64,000 nucleotides of DNA from CAYSBE01 sp046309355 (GTDB lineage Bacteria > Bacteroidota > Bacteroidia > UKL13-3), in NCBI GenBank assembly GCA_046309355.1, contig JBKCPL010000023.1:1-64000 (forward strand). The letters are read 5' to 3'. How positions within the stretch are numbered: the stretch's first letter is position 1; every line of letters begins with the position of its first letter. Made by a program: the position numbers and the translations under genes. Shown here piece after piece: positions 23,368 through 31,121 of the stretch. Below the pieces are notes generated by a model. The model saw only the letters and a program-made list of their open reading frames with translations, was not told the DNA's origin and did not search any database.

Positions 23368-24569
23368 CTAATTTTCTGCGGATATTATGGTCCGAATATA
23401 AAAAGCAATCATTGATTTTTGCGCTATTATTCCTTAGCAGCAGTTTGTATGCCCAGCTTTTATGCGGTGCTGATCAGCCTGAACAGTATTTACCACGCTT
23501 AAAGAACAAAAAAGTAGCTGTCGTGGTAAACCAAACTTCCTGCTTGCATCACGATACAACTATTCATCTAGTCGATTTTCTAATCAAAAATAAAATAAAC
23601 ATTCGCTGCATTTTTGCTCCCGAGCATGGCTTTCGGGGCAATTATGAAGCCGGTGCTGCTGTTAAGAATGACACAGATACAAAAACCGGAATTGCAGTAC
23701 TTTCCTTGTACGGTAAAAATAAAAAGCCCACAGCCGCACAATTATCCGGCATTGATGTAGTGCTTTTTGATATTCAAGATGTGGGTGTTAGATTTTATAC
23801 TTATATATCAACATTGCATTACGTCATGGAGGCGTGTGCTGAACAAAATAAACCTCTGATTATACTTGACAGGCCAAACCCAAATGGATTTTATGTGGAC
23901 GGACCGGTATTGGAATCGCGTTTTGCTTCATTTGTTGGCATGCACCCTGTGCCGGTGGTTCACGGCATGACCATTGGAGAATATGCACGAATGATTAATG
24001 GAGAGAAATGGCTAAAAAATAAATTGATGTGTGCCTTACATATTGTACGGGTAAAAAACTACACACATTCATATAGGTATACGTTGCCGGTTGCTCCATC
24101 ACCCAACTTGCGAACTATGACTGCTATTTATCTGTATCCAACATTATGCTTTTTGGAAGGTACCAGCTATAGTCTTGGGCGCGGAACAGATTGGCCCTTT
24201 GAATGTGCCGGAAAACCCGGATTAAAGTATGGAAATTTTGAATTTACACCCGTGCCGTTAAAAGGCGTTGCAGATAATCCACCCTACGCCAATACACCCT
24301 GTCGCGGAATTCGTTACAGCGAGCTAATAGACTCAACATTTTTCACAAAACCTCGACTACTGCTAAATGTATTGCTACAACTTTATACCCGAGATAATGA
24401 TACAGCTTCCTTCTTCACACCTTTTTTTGACAAGCTGGCAGGCAACAACACATTCAGACAACAACTTTCAATCGGTATTGATGAACTCACTATTCGAGGC
24501 AGCTGGGCAAGCGGATTGAGTCAGTATATGAAGACGCGTAAAAAGTATTTAATTTACAGTGATAAATGA
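23355..24569 (+). CDS. NamZ-like exo-beta-N-acetylmuramidase (DUF1343)
   Basis: The 404-residue protein has a signal segment (LIFALLFLSSSLYAQ) and the conserved DUF1343 stretches VVVNQTSCLHHD, IFAPEHGFRGNYEAGA, VLFDIQDVGVRFYTYIST and LDRPNPNGFYVDGPVLE. Characterised members (NamZ) release N-acetylmuramic acid from the non-reducing end of peptidoglycan fragments, so a role in cell-wall recycling in the periplasm is likely. With ATG at 23355 the gene overlaps the divergent TTG-started permease gene by 13 nt; TTG at 23410 is another possible start. It shares 4 nt (ATGA) with the next gene. Confidence 0.88.
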   Translation: MKSSTNFLRILWSEYKKQSLIFALLFLSSSLYAQLLCGADQPEQYLPRLKNKKVAVVVNQTSCLHHDTTIHLVDFLIKNKINIRCIFAPEHGFRGNYEAGAAVKNDTDTKTGIAVLSLYGKNKKPTAAQLSGIDVVLFDIQDVGVRFYTYISTLHYVMEACAEQNKPLIILDRPNPNGFYVDGPVLESRFASFVGMHPVPVVHGMTIGEYARMINGEKWLKNKLMCALHIVRVKNYTHSYRYTLPVAPSPNLRTMTAIYLYPTLCFLEGTSYSLGRGTDWPFECAGKPGLKYGNFEFTPVPLKGVADNPPYANTPCRGIRYSELIDSTFFTKPRLLLNVLLQLYTRDNDTASFFTPFFDKLAGNNTFRQQLSIGIDELTIRGSWASGLSQYMKTRKKYLIYSDK

Positions 24570-25219
24570 TACGTCAAATACAGATACTGTTACTTAAAGA
24601 AATGACTTATGAATGGCGGCAGAAGTATGCTATAAACGGCATATTGCTTCAGGTTGTTGCCATGATTTTTGTTGTTTTCCTAACCTTAAAAATAGTTAAT
24701 GCACCCACCTGGAATGCCGTATTCTGGATTCTTTTGGTATTCAGTTCTGTAAATGCCATAGCCAAAAGTTTTATCGCGGAAAGCAAGGGCAGCCACCTAT
24801 ACAACTATGGACTATTGAAACCCAGAGTAATGCTTTTATCCAGACTTATTTACAATGCCCTGCTCATGTGTGTGATTATTACAATTACTCTTTTAGTATA
24901 CTGGCTCCTTATGGGTCAGCATGCGCAACACATTTGGACCTATCTGCTTTGTGTGATTTTGGGAGGAATAGGGTTCTCATCCATTTTCACCATGATATCG
25001 GCCATTTCATCAAAGGCAAATAACAGCCATACGGTAATGACCATTTTAAGCTTTCCATTACTTATCCCTATGATTATGGTAGCTAGCAAGGCAGGTAAAA
25101 AGGCTGTTGATGGGCTAGATTTCGCATTGATTTTACCCGACCTTGCAGTTCTGTGTTCATTAATCGTTCTGGTAGTCGTGCTGGCATTGCTATTATTTCC
25201 ATTTCTTTGGCGCGATTGA
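24566..25219 (+). CDS. ccmB: CcmB-like heme exporter permease
   Basis: CcmB is the membrane part of the CcmAB transporter used with CcmC/CcmE in cytochrome c maturation. The 217-residue protein has six hydrophobic segments and the family stretches LLLKEMTYEWRQKYAINGIL and GGIGFSSIFTMISAISSKAN. None of ccmA, ccmC or ccmE is near. It overlaps the namZ-like stop codon by 4 nt and ends 14 nt before fmt, so it is translated from the same transcript. Confidence 0.85.
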   Translation: MIRQIQILLLKEMTYEWRQKYAINGILLQVVAMIFVVFLTLKIVNAPTWNAVFWILLVFSSVNAIAKSFIAESKGSHLYNYGLLKPRVMLLSRLIYNALLMCVIITITLLVYWLLMGQHAQHIWTYLLCVILGGIGFSSIFTMISAISSKANNSHTVMTILSFPLLIPMIMVASKAGKKAVDGLDFALILPDLAVLCSLIVLVVVLALLLFPFLWRD

Positions 25220-25233
25220 GAGGTACTGAACAT

Positions 25234-26160
25234 ATGGATAAACTACGAATTTTATTTTTTGGCACTCCCGATTTTGCTGTCGCATCGCTTGAAAAATTAG
25301 TAACCAACGGCATGAACATAGTGGCTGTAGTAACAGCACCCGACAGGCCTGCAGGCAGGGGTTTGCACATAATGGAATCGCCTGTAAAGCGTTTCGCATT
25401 AAAGCATAATTTGCCTGTACTACAACCTACCAACCTGAAAAACTCAGATTTTATTGAGCAGTTGCGATCATTCAATGCCGATGTACAAGTGGTTATTGCC
25501 TTCCGAATGCTGCCTGAAATAGTATGGAACATGCCTCGTTTAGGAACTATAAACCTGCATGCATCACTTTTGCCCCAATACAGAGGAGCTGCTCCTATAA
25601 ACTGGGCGATTATAAACGGGGAAAAAACTACCGGAGTTACTACCTTTAAACTTAAACACGAGGTTGACACAGGAAATATTCTTGAACAAAAACAAATTCA
25701 TATTGACGCAGATGATGATGCGGGTACTCTGCACGACAGGCTTATGCGAGAGGGAGCTAGTTTAATGTTGGATACCATTCAGCATATTCAAAACGGAGAG
25801 TATAAGGAAACTCCACAACCAACATCCGAGCATATTCGCTTTGCCCCAAAAATTCATACCGAAGATTGTATCATAGACTGGCATCATTCAGGAACGGACA
25901 TTGTCAATAGAATACGAGGTCTTAGTCCTTATCCTGGGGCTGTAACCCGAATCAAGTCAAAGCTTTTTAAGCTATATAAGGCAAAATTTAACCCTCAAAA
26001 CGTTGTTGACTCCCAAATTGGAACTATATTGGCACAAAATAATAGCCTCTTTATAGTGTGTAAAGATGGCCTCGTAGAAATTTTGCAATTGCAGATGGAG
26101 GGAAAAAAACGCATGGAAACAGGCGAATTTTTAAGAGGTCACAAACAACTTATACCCTAA
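25234..26160 (+). CDS. fmt: Methionyl-tRNA formyltransferase
   Basis: Fmt formylates the initiator Met-tRNA using 10-formyltetrahydrofolate. From the ATG at 25234 it has 308 residues: LRILFFGTPDFAVASLEKL at the N terminus, the catalytic-site motif NLHASLLPQYRGAAPINWAI, GVTTFKLKHEVDTGNIL, and the C-terminal OB-like tRNA-binding domain. The reading frame is open upstream into ccmB, but the family N terminus fixes the start. Confidence 0.96.
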   Translation: MDKLRILFFGTPDFAVASLEKLVTNGMNIVAVVTAPDRPAGRGLHIMESPVKRFALKHNLPVLQPTNLKNSDFIEQLRSFNADVQVVIAFRMLPEIVWNMPRLGTINLHASLLPQYRGAAPINWAIINGEKTTGVTTFKLKHEVDTGNILEQKQIHIDADDDAGTLHDRLMREGASLMLDTIQHIQNGEYKETPQPTSEHIRFAPKIHTEDCIIDWHHSGTDIVNRIRGLSPYPGAVTRIKSKLFKLYKAKFNPQNVVDSQIGTILAQNNSLFIVCKDGLVEILQLQMEGKKRMETGEFLRGHKQLIP

Positions 26161-26203
26161 TTCGGCTATTTATACCTGTAATCACACACGAAGTAAAAGT
26201 TGA

Positions 26204-26235
26204 TTTGATATATTAAATTTATTAATCTACTTTCG
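26204..26235 (+). promoter_or_regulatory. Promoter of the exosortase operon
   Basis: TTTG (26204-26207) lies 20 nt upstream of TACTTTCG (26228-26235), 7 of 8 matches to TAnnTTTG. The start codon follows 19 nt later. Confidence 0.55.
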
Positions 26236-26254
26236 TGCAATCAAGAAATAAATA

Positions 26255-26437
26255 ATGAAAAAACTGTTTCTACTCATAGTTTGTTTATTTACCTTACAGC
26301 TTGTCAAGTCGCAGCCTGACACCCCTCCGGGCGATTTTATTGACACTGACCCCGAGCTACCGGTTGATGGTGCTGTGGGACTTTTACTGGCTGCCGGATT
26401 AGGATATGGAGTAAAGAAGCTCAGAAATAAAAAATAA
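26255..26437 (+). CDS. Small exosortase substrate (PID-CTERM-like sorting signal)
   Basis: The 60-residue precursor is built of three parts. Residues 1-19 are a signal peptide (MKKLFLLIVCLFTLQLVKS). A short acidic segment follows (QPDTPPGDFIDTDPE). A C-terminal sorting signal then has the LPVDG motif, a hydrophobic helix (AVGLLLAAGLGYG) and the basic end KKLRNKK. This tripartite tail is the hallmark of exosortase substrates and resembles what I recall as the PID-CTERM domain of Bacteroidota. If both ends are cut, a peptide of about 20 residues remains. The gene lies directly before the exosortase gene, separated by a terminator hairpin. Its biological role is unknown. Confidence 0.8.
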   Translation: MKKLFLLIVCLFTLQLVKSQPDTPPGDFIDTDPELPVDGAVGLLLAAGLGYGVKKLRNKK

Positions 26438-26457
26438 TTATCAACATCTTATATTTG

Positions 26458-26487
26458 AAAGGAAGTTTTTTAAAACTTCCTTTTTTT
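26458..26487 (+). terminator. Terminator/attenuator between substrate and exosortase genes
   Basis: AAAGGAAGTTT (26458-26468) pairs with AAACTTCCTTT (26473-26483) around a four-base loop, and a run of seven T (26481-26487) ends exactly at the exosortase ATG (26488). It would end most transcripts after the substrate gene and let a fraction continue. Confidence 0.75.
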
Positions 26488-27024
26488 ATGCGCTTAGCAA
26501 AACCACTCATTCGATTTCTGACTATTATGGGTACACTATCCATTATCTGGTTTGTGGTGTACGAATTTAGCCTAAAAGCTAACGGTAAGCTTGATAAGTA
26601 TATTACCGTGCATGTAACTGAATACGTGTGTTTTATGCTTAATGTAAGTGGCTATGAAACCTATTATAAAACTACACTCCGACTGGGTGAAGCATATATT
26701 TATTTTGTGCCGAAAATTAAACCTGTTGTGCGAATGGGAGCGTCATGCAACGGCCTGGAATTATTTGTCCTATTTATATTTTTTGTAGTATCCTATCCGG
26801 GCAGATGGATGTATAAAATTCCTTACCTTATATCGGGCCTCTTGGTTATTGACATCATTAATATTTTACGTTCGTACTGGCTTACGCTGATGGCCTATAA
26901 CCGCTATCCCTACTTCGATTTGTTTCACCGGTACATATTTATAGCAATGATATACGGAGCAGTTTTCGGACTGTGGATGCTATGGGCTAACTATTTCAGT
27001 AAAAAGGGATATGAAAATGCATAA
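26488..27024 (+). CDS. Exosortase family protein (XrtX-like)
   Basis: Exosortases are membrane cysteine transpeptidases that recognise C-terminal sorting signals. From the ATG at 26488 the protein has 178 residues and several TM helices. The catalytic triad is visible: Cys87 in MGASCNGLELFVLF, Arg128 in DIINILRSYW and His147 in FDLFHRYIF. An upstream TTG frame begins inside the terminator hairpin and is not the likely start. The variant is close to what I recall as XrtX rather than EpsH/XrtA, but subfamily assignment is inference. Immediate neighbours are its apparent substrate and two membrane proteins. Confidence 0.85.
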   Translation: MRLAKPLIRFLTIMGTLSIIWFVVYEFSLKANGKLDKYITVHVTEYVCFMLNVSGYETYYKTTLRLGEAYIYFVPKIKPVVRMGASCNGLELFVLFIFFVVSYPGRWMYKIPYLISGLLVIDIINILRSYWLTLMAYNRYPYFDLFHRYIFIAMIYGAVFGLWMLWANYFSKKGYENA

Positions 27025-27457
27025 CCGCACAGTTGCTTACTTGTTATTGCTCGTCCTTTTTATATTGGGGCTATTCAAAGACAAAATAACACCCGACTAC
27101 CTAAACTCCCCGGTTGCTTTTTTCCTGAATCCCAATCACAAGCACTATTTGGGTGTTCTTCATTCGCATCTGTTATTGCCTCAATTTTGGCTAAAAGCAT
27201 ATCTGTTTACGGTAGCGTTTTGTATCGTTCCTTACTTTATCATTAAACTACTCTATTCCACGCAATATGCTTGCTACACGCTTTATCTGCTGATTGCGCT
27301 TGCCGTAGCCCAGTACAGCATAGTATGGCTTGAAAATACTGAACTAAATGTGCATGTTTTACCCAAGATAAACCGCTACCTGCACTCTCCGTTTATTACC
27401 TTATTTCTTATAGCAGCATTAACCCTCTACAAAAATGCAGATACTGAGCATTCCTGA
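27011..27457 (+). CDS. Exosortase-associated small membrane protein
   Basis: The 148-residue protein has four likely TM helices (TVAYLLLLVLFILGLF, FWLKAYLFTVAFCIVPYFII, LYLLIALAVAQYSIVWL, SPFITLFLIAALTLY) and no recognised catalytic motif. It overlaps the end of the exosortase gene by 14 nt (a second ATG at 27017 is possible) and its own end overlaps the next gene by 23 nt, so it is tightly coupled to both. The position and length fit the uncharacterised membrane proteins found next to this type of exosortase; a role as partner or scaffold is inference. Confidence 0.75.
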   Translation: MKMHNRTVAYLLLLVLFILGLFKDKITPDYLNSPVAFFLNPNHKHYLGVLHSHLLLPQFWLKAYLFTVAFCIVPYFIIKLLYSTQYACYTLYLLIALAVAQYSIVWLENTELNVHVLPKINRYLHSPFITLFLIAALTLYKNADTEHS

Positions 27458-29147
27458 TCGGCTGTATGAATATTTAACAAACGAGAATAAACCTGAAAAA
27501 GGATTTACGCTGGGTTTATTCAGAATTGTATTTGCTGCTCAGCTGTTGCTATGGGCCTATCATACGCATGTATACAAAGCCTTGCTCTTCGATTCGGTAG
27601 CAGGAATTAGTAAAAGTGTTTTTCCTTTCAATGTTTTGCTGTTTCTGTGGATATGTGCACTCTCCTGCATACTTATAGGGCTTTACACTCATTTTGCTGC
27701 GGTAGCCAATTATGTATGCATCATACTTATATCTGAAGTGTATGTTCGAAACGGTGTAGGTTCGTATTACGATGATGTGATGAAAATGGGTAGCATCTTA
27801 CTTATAACTCTTCCTACGAATGCACGGTTTTCTATTGACTCCATTCTTTTTCCTGCCTTACGAAACCAATGCACTAAACTTCACTATGTAGCAAGCTGGA
27901 TTTTGCTATTCGGACTTATGTACTTCATGTCAGGTAGTAGCAAAGTACTTTCACCGGTATGGCAAAAGGGACTTGGATTATGGACACCTCTTAGTATGCC
28001 CTATTGGAGGTACACTACCTGGCTTGACGGAATACAGGACATTAAGTGGTTAATGATGGTATTAAATTATGCTGTTATAGCATGGGAAATTGGCTTCGTA
28101 TTTCTTTTATTCAGTAAGCGATGGCAAAAGGTCGCTATACTAGCCGGCATGTTGTTTCACCTCGCTATCGCTGCATGTTTTTATTTCCCTCAAACTGCAC
28201 TGAGCTGCGCAGCGTGTTATGTGCTGTTTATACCTGACCACTTCTGGGAGAAGCTGTATGTAGCGATAAGTACATCAAAAAAAATTACCGTGTTTGTACC
28301 CGATACTCCTTTATCTGCCAGGTATTTTCAGTTCATCAAGTCGCTTGACTTTCGCAACAAATTTATTCCTGCATACGATGCATATGAAGCTGATTTGATA
28401 TTAAATAGCCGTCATGCTGTCGGAACTGCTCTGTCAGCCTATGTAGTATACAAACCGCTTTCGTGGTGGCTGTACACTAAAGTTCAATCCGGCACCGCAA
28501 TACCAGCAAAACAACAGATGGCACCTTACTTCCGGTTAAGTCAGCAAAATCTGGCACGTTTTGTTCTGCTGATTATTGGATTGTACGGTTTCTACCTCTG
28601 CGCATTTGTATACAGCAAATGGCGGCACCAAACCGATGAAGTGAAATCACCAACAACCTCATCCTATAGAGAAAGAGGTTTTAAGCTTACACCATTATCG
28701 ATATGCCGCACCTTTTTAGGTATAAACAGCAAAGCCGTATTTACGGACAAGGCAATGATGGCAAAACGTAGCTGTTATGCTATAACTTACCTACAAAATG
28801 GAAGAAGTTACTGGCTTCCTATGTTAAACCATCAGGGAATTGTAAGTCCGGATACAGACAAGCAGGGCAGCTGGTGGAAACTGCATCACTTTGCCATTAC
28901 AGAGTCTCAAGAAGGATTAAATGAGCAAAACCTGATTAGAAATAGTGTGTATTTGTTACGTAAACAAGGGATTAACCTTCAGTCTACCCACTTCCGAGTA
29001 CTTGAACGTCAGTATGTTCCACCTGATAAATTTGAACAGGGATACTATGCCAAAATGTATAAACTGCCCTGGTATACCTGTGGTTTTTTAGTGCCTGATA
29101 AGAATTTACTTCGGTTTATTCCTGCACGCTCCCACAAATCTGAATGA
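27435..29147 (+). CDS. HTTM-domain membrane protein with degenerate DCC-like domain
   Basis: This is a 570-residue integral membrane protein. Residues about 25-275 are multi-span and resemble the HTTM domain (relatives of vitamin K-dependent gamma-glutamyl carboxylase), with GLFRIVFAAQLLLWAYH, GVGSYYDDVMKMGSILLITL, WKILFGLMYFMSGSSK-like segments and GMLFHLAIAACFYF. Residues about 285-345 (KITVFVPDTPLSARYFQFIK) have the spacing of a DUF393/DCC thiol-oxidoreductase domain but lack its DxxCxxC motif. A further TM helix (FVLLIIGLYGFYLCAFVY) and a soluble C-terminal domain of about 170 residues follow. Overlap with the preceding gene ties it to the exosortase. An enzymatic role on the small substrate is speculation. 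Confidence 0.7.
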   Translation: MQILSIPDRLYEYLTNENKPEKGFTLGLFRIVFAAQLLLWAYHTHVYKALLFDSVAGISKSVFPFNVLLFLWICALSCILIGLYTHFAAVANYVCIILISEVYVRNGVGSYYDDVMKMGSILLITLPTNARFSIDSILFPALRNQCTKLHYVASWILLFGLMYFMSGSSKVLSPVWQKGLGLWTPLSMPYWRYTTWLDGIQDIKWLMMVLNYAVIAWEIGFVFLLFSKRWQKVAILAGMLFHLAIAACFYFPQTALSCAACYVLFIPDHFWEKLYVAISTSKKITVFVPDTPLSARYFQFIKSLDFRNKFIPAYDAYEADLILNSRHAVGTALSAYVVYKPLSWWLYTKVQSGTAIPAKQQMAPYFRLSQQNLARFVLLIIGLYGFYLCAFVYSKWRHQTDEVKSPTTSSYRERGFKLTPLSICRTFLGINSKAVFTDKAMMAKRSCYAITYLQNGRSYWLPMLNHQGIVSPDTDKQGSWWKLHHFAITESQEGLNEQNLIRNSVYLLRKQGINLQSTHFRVLERQYVPPDKFEQGYYAKMYKLPWYTCGFLVPDKNLLRFIPARSHKSE

Positions 29148-29174
29148 TAATCAGCAAATTTCATTAAAATTCCT

Positions 29175-29205
29175 TTTGCAGATAGTGTAATATGCCTTAT
29201 ACTTG
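29175..29205 (+). promoter_or_regulatory. Promoter of rpsA
   Basis: TTTG (29175-29178) lies 19 nt upstream of TATACTTG (29198-29205), 7 of 8 matches. The in-frame TTG at 29203 belongs to this element and is not the start codon. Confidence 0.6.
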
Positions 29206-29221
29206 CAGGCTTTTTTAAGCG

Positions 29222-29228
29222 AAAGGAG
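29222..29228 (+). promoter_or_regulatory. Shine-Dalgarno sequence of rpsA
   Basis: AAAGGAG ends 10 nt before the TTG at 29239, and decides that start. Such sequences are rare in this genome type. Confidence 0.6.
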
Positions 29229-29238
29229 AATTAAACAT

Positions 29239-31044
29239 TTGACAAACGAAAACCAACACTTAACACCTTCAGCCCCTGCGGCTGATTTCGACTGGAGCAT
29301 GGACAAAGAGGGCTTCAGCAAGTACTCAAACGAAGAGCAGGCAAATCTGGAAAGCCTGTACGAACAAACACTCAGCACCATTGCAGAGCGTGAAATCGTA
29401 AAAGGAACCGTAGTAGGTTTTACAGAAAAAGAGGTCGTATTAAACATCGGATTTAAGTCGGATGGATTAATCCCTAAAACAGAATTCCGTGATATGCCTG
29501 AACTTAAGGCTGGCGATGTGGTAGAAGTACTACTCGAAAACAAGGAAGATCTTAATGGTCAGCTTGTACTATCGCGCAAGAAAGCAATCAGCGAGCGTGC
29601 CTGGGAAAACATCATTAAAGCTCAAGAAAACGATGAAGTTGTAAACGGATACGTAAAAACGCGCACCAAGGGCGGATTGGTCGTTGATGTAATGGGTATT
29701 GATACTTTTCTTCCGGGATCACAAATTGATACCAAGCCAATTAAAGATTATGATATTTACGTAGGTCAAACCATGCCATTTAAAGTGGTTAAGGTAAACA
29801 ATGCCTTCAAAAACGTGGTTATATCACACAAAGTGCTTATAGAAGAAGATATTGAGGCACAAAAATCAGACATCCTCTCGAAACTTGAAAAAGGTCAGGT
29901 ACTGGAAGGTATGGTTAAAAATATGACTTCATTTGGCGTATTTATTGACCTGGGCGGTGTAGATGGATTATTGCACATTACCGACATATCGTGGGGTCGT
30001 GTTAATCACCCGGAAGAAGTGCTGAAGATGGACCAGAAGATAAATGTGGTGGTGCTTGATTTTGACGATGAGAAAAAACGCATAAGCTTAGGTTTGAAAC
30101 AACTTACTTCACATCCATGGGATAGCCTGTCGGAGAAACTGGAAGTTGGTGCTGTAGTGAAAGGAAAAGTAGTAAACATAGCCGATTATGGCGCATTTCT
30201 AGAAATTGCACCGGGTGTTGAAGGCCTGATTCACGTATCAGAAATGAGCTGGAGCCAGCATCTTCGCAATCCTTCGGATTTCATGAAACTGGGTGATGAA
30301 ATAGAAGCGAAAATACTGACCATTGATAAAGAGGAACGCAAAATGTCTCTCGGTATTAAGCAGCTAAAACCTGATCCATGGTCAAATATTGCTGAAAAAT
30401 ATCCGGTTGGCTCAAAACATACAGGAGTTGTTCGCAATATGACTAATTATGGCTTATTCCTTGAATTGGAAGAAGGCGTAGATGGGTTAGTTCACGTAAG
30501 CGACCTTAGCTGGACTAAGAAAATTAAACATCCTGCCGAATTTGTGAAGAAAGATCAACCGCTGGAAGTACTTGTTTTGGAAATGGACCTGGAAAACCGT
30601 AGATTGAGCTTAGGGCACAAGCAACTGGATGAAAACCCATGGGATACATTTGAAACCATATTCACACCGGGTTCGGTACATGAAGGTACTGTATTAAAGG
30701 TAGAAGATAAGAGTGCCATTATTGCATTGCCATACGGAGTTGAAGGATATGCACCTATTAAACAGTTGCAGAAAGAAGACAAGAAAACAGCCAAGGAAGA
30801 TGAAGTGTTGTCTTTTAAAGTGACGGAGTTTAATAAAGAAAACAAACGCATAGTAGTATCGCATACTTCGGTATGGAAAGCGGATGCGGAAGAGAAGAAG
30901 GCAGACGAGACTAAGAAAAAAGAAGGCGAAAAAGAAAAAGCGTCCAAAGCAGCCAAAAAACTCAACGACAGCAATGAGAAGTCGACATTTGGTGATATTG
31001 ATGCCTTGACTGAGTTGAAATCTAAAATGGAAAAAAGTGAGTAA
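29239..31044 (+). CDS. rpsA: 30S ribosomal protein S1
   Basis: S1 binds mRNA on the small subunit. The 601-residue protein has six S1 (OB) domains starting near residues 52, 133, 218, 303, 391 and 478, with best-conserved repeats at VKNMTSFGVFIDLGGVDGLL and VVNIADYGAFLEIAPGVEGL, then a charged tail rich in Lys/Glu (KKADETKKKEGEKEKASKAA). TTG at 29239 is chosen as the start. It follows a Shine-Dalgarno AAAGGAG (29222-29228) by 10 nt, keeps the conserved acidic N-terminal DFDW segment, and has no ATG alternative before residue 21. A terminator follows the gene. Confidence 0.93.
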   Translation: MTNENQHLTPSAPAADFDWSMDKEGFSKYSNEEQANLESLYEQTLSTIAEREIVKGTVVGFTEKEVVLNIGFKSDGLIPKTEFRDMPELKAGDVVEVLLENKEDLNGQLVLSRKKAISERAWENIIKAQENDEVVNGYVKTRTKGGLVVDVMGIDTFLPGSQIDTKPIKDYDIYVGQTMPFKVVKVNNAFKNVVISHKVLIEEDIEAQKSDILSKLEKGQVLEGMVKNMTSFGVFIDLGGVDGLLHITDISWGRVNHPEEVLKMDQKINVVVLDFDDEKKRISLGLKQLTSHPWDSLSEKLEVGAVVKGKVVNIADYGAFLEIAPGVEGLIHVSEMSWSQHLRNPSDFMKLGDEIEAKILTIDKEERKMSLGIKQLKPDPWSNIAEKYPVGSKHTGVVRNMTNYGLFLELEEGVDGLVHVSDLSWTKKIKHPAEFVKKDQPLEVLVLEMDLENRRLSLGHKQLDENPWDTFETIFTPGSVHEGTVLKVEDKSAIIALPYGVEGYAPIKQLQKEDKKTAKEDEVLSFKVTEFNKENKRIVVSHTSVWKADAEEKKADETKKKEGEKEKASKAAKKLNDSNEKSTFGDIDALTELKSKMEKSE

Positions 31045-31061
31045 CTCACATTCCCATATTG

Positions 31062-31095
31062 AAAAAATCCCGGCACCTGTGTCGGGATTTTTTTT
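31062..31095 (+). terminator. Intrinsic terminator after rpsA
   Basis: AAAAAATCCCG (31062-31072) pairs with CGGGATTTTTT across a short inner CA/TG helix, followed by more T. The stem is 11 bp and strong. Confidence 0.88.
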
Positions 31096-31107
31096 GCTCA
31101 AAAAGTT

Positions 31108-31115
31108 TAAGTTTG
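31108..31115 (+). promoter_or_regulatory. -7 promoter element of the EVE gene
   Basis: TAAGTTTG is an exact TAnnTTTG match, 6 nt before the ATG at 31122, which predicts a leaderless mRNA. No TTG lies at the ideal -33 distance. Confidence 0.5.
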
Positions 31116-31121
31116 AACACA

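Noticed and set aside
31059..31121. Upstream start for the EVE protein
   Set aside because: It lies across the rpsA terminator and upstream of the -7 element; the EVE domain starts at 31122.
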